Both the position numbers and the translations under genes were made by a program. Shown piece after piece: positions 62,955 to 64,000 of a stretch of 64,000 nt of DNA (its first letter is position 1; each line of letters starts with the position of its first letter). Source of the stretch: Flavobacterium psychrophilum DSM 3660 = ATCC 49418 (GTDB lineage Bacteria > Bacteroidota > Bacteroidia > Flavobacteriales > Flavobacteriaceae); assembly GCF_002217405.1 (NCBI RefSeq), contig NZ_MUHE01000007.1, forward strand, positions 1-64,000. Direction: 5' to 3'. The notes beneath the pieces were generated by a model. It made no database searches. It saw nothing but the letters and a program-made list of their open reading frames with translations, and was not told the DNA's origin.

Positions 62955-64000
62955 TTATTTTCTTCTCATAAACAAAATTAATCCTAAAACACTCACTACC
63001 AAAATTCCTAATGCAGAAATTATTGTCATAAAATCTCTAATATTTCTTCCCGCCCATTCCATCAAAAGGAATTTATGAAAAATAGCAAATGAATATCCTT
63101 CTCGTCTTGTATCATTATTTATAATAGATGCCAAACGTGAGGTCGATGTCTCTATATAATAAGTAGTACCATCATCAGAATTATATTCTAGCTTCACAAC
63201 AGGCAAGCGTTTGTTTACAAAACCATATTCTCGTTTGTCAAAATCAGTTAAAACAGCACTCGTTTTCAATTTGAAATTTGGATTAAAAGTTTCTGAATTT
63301 TCTACATCGCAACAATTTGAAGTTGAACTTAGAAGCATTTTTTTAAATTTGAAAACTAAATATTGTGCATATTCTATTTCTATATTTTTTTCTAAAATAT
63401 TGGTATTGGCATTTATAAATTTTTTTTGCGTTTTTTCGGTTTCTGTATCGTACAAATCGCATTGGTAGTAATAGTCTTTTTTAAATTTAATAACTGAAAT
63501 ATTTGTCAATTTACTCCAATCGACATTTGTTTTGGTTGATGCAATTTTTATATCCGAAATGTTAATAATGGGTTCGTAAATCATTTTTGGCAAAACATTG
63601 GGTTCCCATTTTTGCATGGCATGGTACCCGCCACTAAAGGCAAATGTTAAGGTTAAAAAAGATACCATAATACCTATTTTTTGATGGTTTTTTCTTAAAA
63701 ATCCTTCTGAATTTATTGGGGTCACTTTCTTAAATTTTTTCCACAAAAAACCATAAATCACTATACCGCTTATGGCAGAAAATGATATTACAAATAGTAA
63801 TAAAAGCATTATAATGATACGCAAATAGTTGTTTGCAATGGCATCTATAAAGCCCCAATTATGAAAAGTATCGAAAATCCAAACAAAAATTTGACGCGAT
63901 CTTGGGTTATAATTTGCTAGTTTACTTGAACTGGTTTCTACATAAACTTGCATGGCATCATCTCGATTAAAAGTAAGTTTATAAACTGGCAAATACCTAT
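62955..64000 (-). CDS. PepSY-domain membrane protein (partial, start outside window)
   Basis: At least 347 residues are open to the window edge with no start codon that fits. The visible part begins inside a PepSY domain (PVYKLTFNRDDAMQVYVETS). Two membrane helices follow (IIIMLLLLFVISFSAISGIV; KIGIMVSFLTLTFAFSGGYH), then an extracytoplasmic region, a second PepSY-like unit (VVKLEYNSDDGTTYYIETST) and a final helix (LGILVVSVLGLILF). Relatives often accompany TonB-dependent iron or siderophore uptake as reductase-like partners. The upstream gene is not visible, so this remains an inference. Confidence 0.8.
   Translation of the reverse strand, partial: RYLPVYKLTFNRDDAMQVYVETSSSKLANYNPRSRQIFVWIFDTFHNWGFIDAIANNYLRIIIMLLLLFVISFSAISGIVIYGFLWKKFKKVTPINSEGFLRKNHQKIGIMVSFLTLTFAFSGGYHAMQKWEPNVLPKMIYEPIINISDIKIASTKTNVDWSKLTNISVIKFKKDYYYQCDLYDTETEKTQKKFINANTNILEKNIEIEYAQYLVFKFKKMLLSSTSNCCDVENSETFNPNFKLKTSAVLTDFDKREYGFVNKRLPVVKLEYNSDDGTTYYIETSTSRLASIINNDTRREGYSFAIFHKFLLMEWAGRNIRDFMTIISALGILVVSVLGLILFMRRK

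Overview
This 64 kb window looks like ordinary chromosome from a Bacteroidota species of the family Flavobacteriaceae, most likely Flavobacterium or a close relative. The evidence is strong A+T richness, promoters of the Bacteroidota type (TAnnTTTG about 15 to 50 bases before start codons), three secreted proteins with C-terminal type IX secretion sorting domains, and family-typical genes (DUF5606, DUF349, LETM1-related protein, OstA-like protein, PafA phosphatase). No rRNA, tRNA, phage, plasmid, CRISPR array or intact transposase gene was seen.

Layout. 0-10.6 kb: secreted lipase, APC amino-acid permease, a PLP-dependent sulfur amino-acid enzyme divergent from an Lrp-type regulator, lipoamide dehydrogenase, a Cu/Zn superoxide dismutase lipoprotein, a LETM1-related protein and OxyR. 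10.8-20.6 kb: housekeeping (MnmD, IlvE, MazG-like, TcdA, TatD-like, DUF1684, MFS) ending in a BlaI/M56 regulator-protease pair. 20.7-25 kb: ruvX, mqo, def, DUF5606, mazG. 25-29.2 kb is accessory in character: an esterase gene broken by one in-frame stop, an AraC regulator, a GlcG/HbpS-like protein, and about 1 kb of decayed DNA. That decayed DNA includes a fossil YefM/YoeB-type toxin-antitoxin pair inside a repeat element. 29.4-36 kb: PafA alkaline phosphatase, a nitronate monooxygenase-like enzyme, a secreted subtilase and EttA. 36.6-48.8 kb: clpB, DUF349, thiamine pyrophosphokinase, rlmF, aroE, a TPR protein, a class III aminotransferase and an OstA-like protein. 49-53.4 kb: a ClC protein divergent from nhaA, then mnmA. 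54-64 kb: a large secreted metalloprotease, DUF1003, corA, hutI, a small thioredoxin-fold ferredoxin, ferritin, a hypothetical protein and the end of a PepSY membrane protein cut by the window edge.

How the genes fit together. MnmA and MnmD act on the same tRNA wobble uridine. SodC, OxyR, ferritin and the GlcG-like protein suggest oxidative and iron/heme stress handling. NhaA, ClC and CorA handle ions. The lipase, subtilase, M43 protease and PafA equip the cell to break down external polymers and phosphate esters.

The most unusual content is intergenic. Three dispersed repeat families, with three copies each, were found by comparing the gaps with one another. Family A is a palindromic element around TGTCATTCCGAGGAA. 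Family B carries AGGAGCTATTTCC. Family C has TGGCTTAAT terminal inverted repeats, and one of its copies encloses the toxin-antitoxin fossil. Two of the three sorting-domain genes also have short tandem repeats directly upstream. I found no convincing wholly new multi-gene system.
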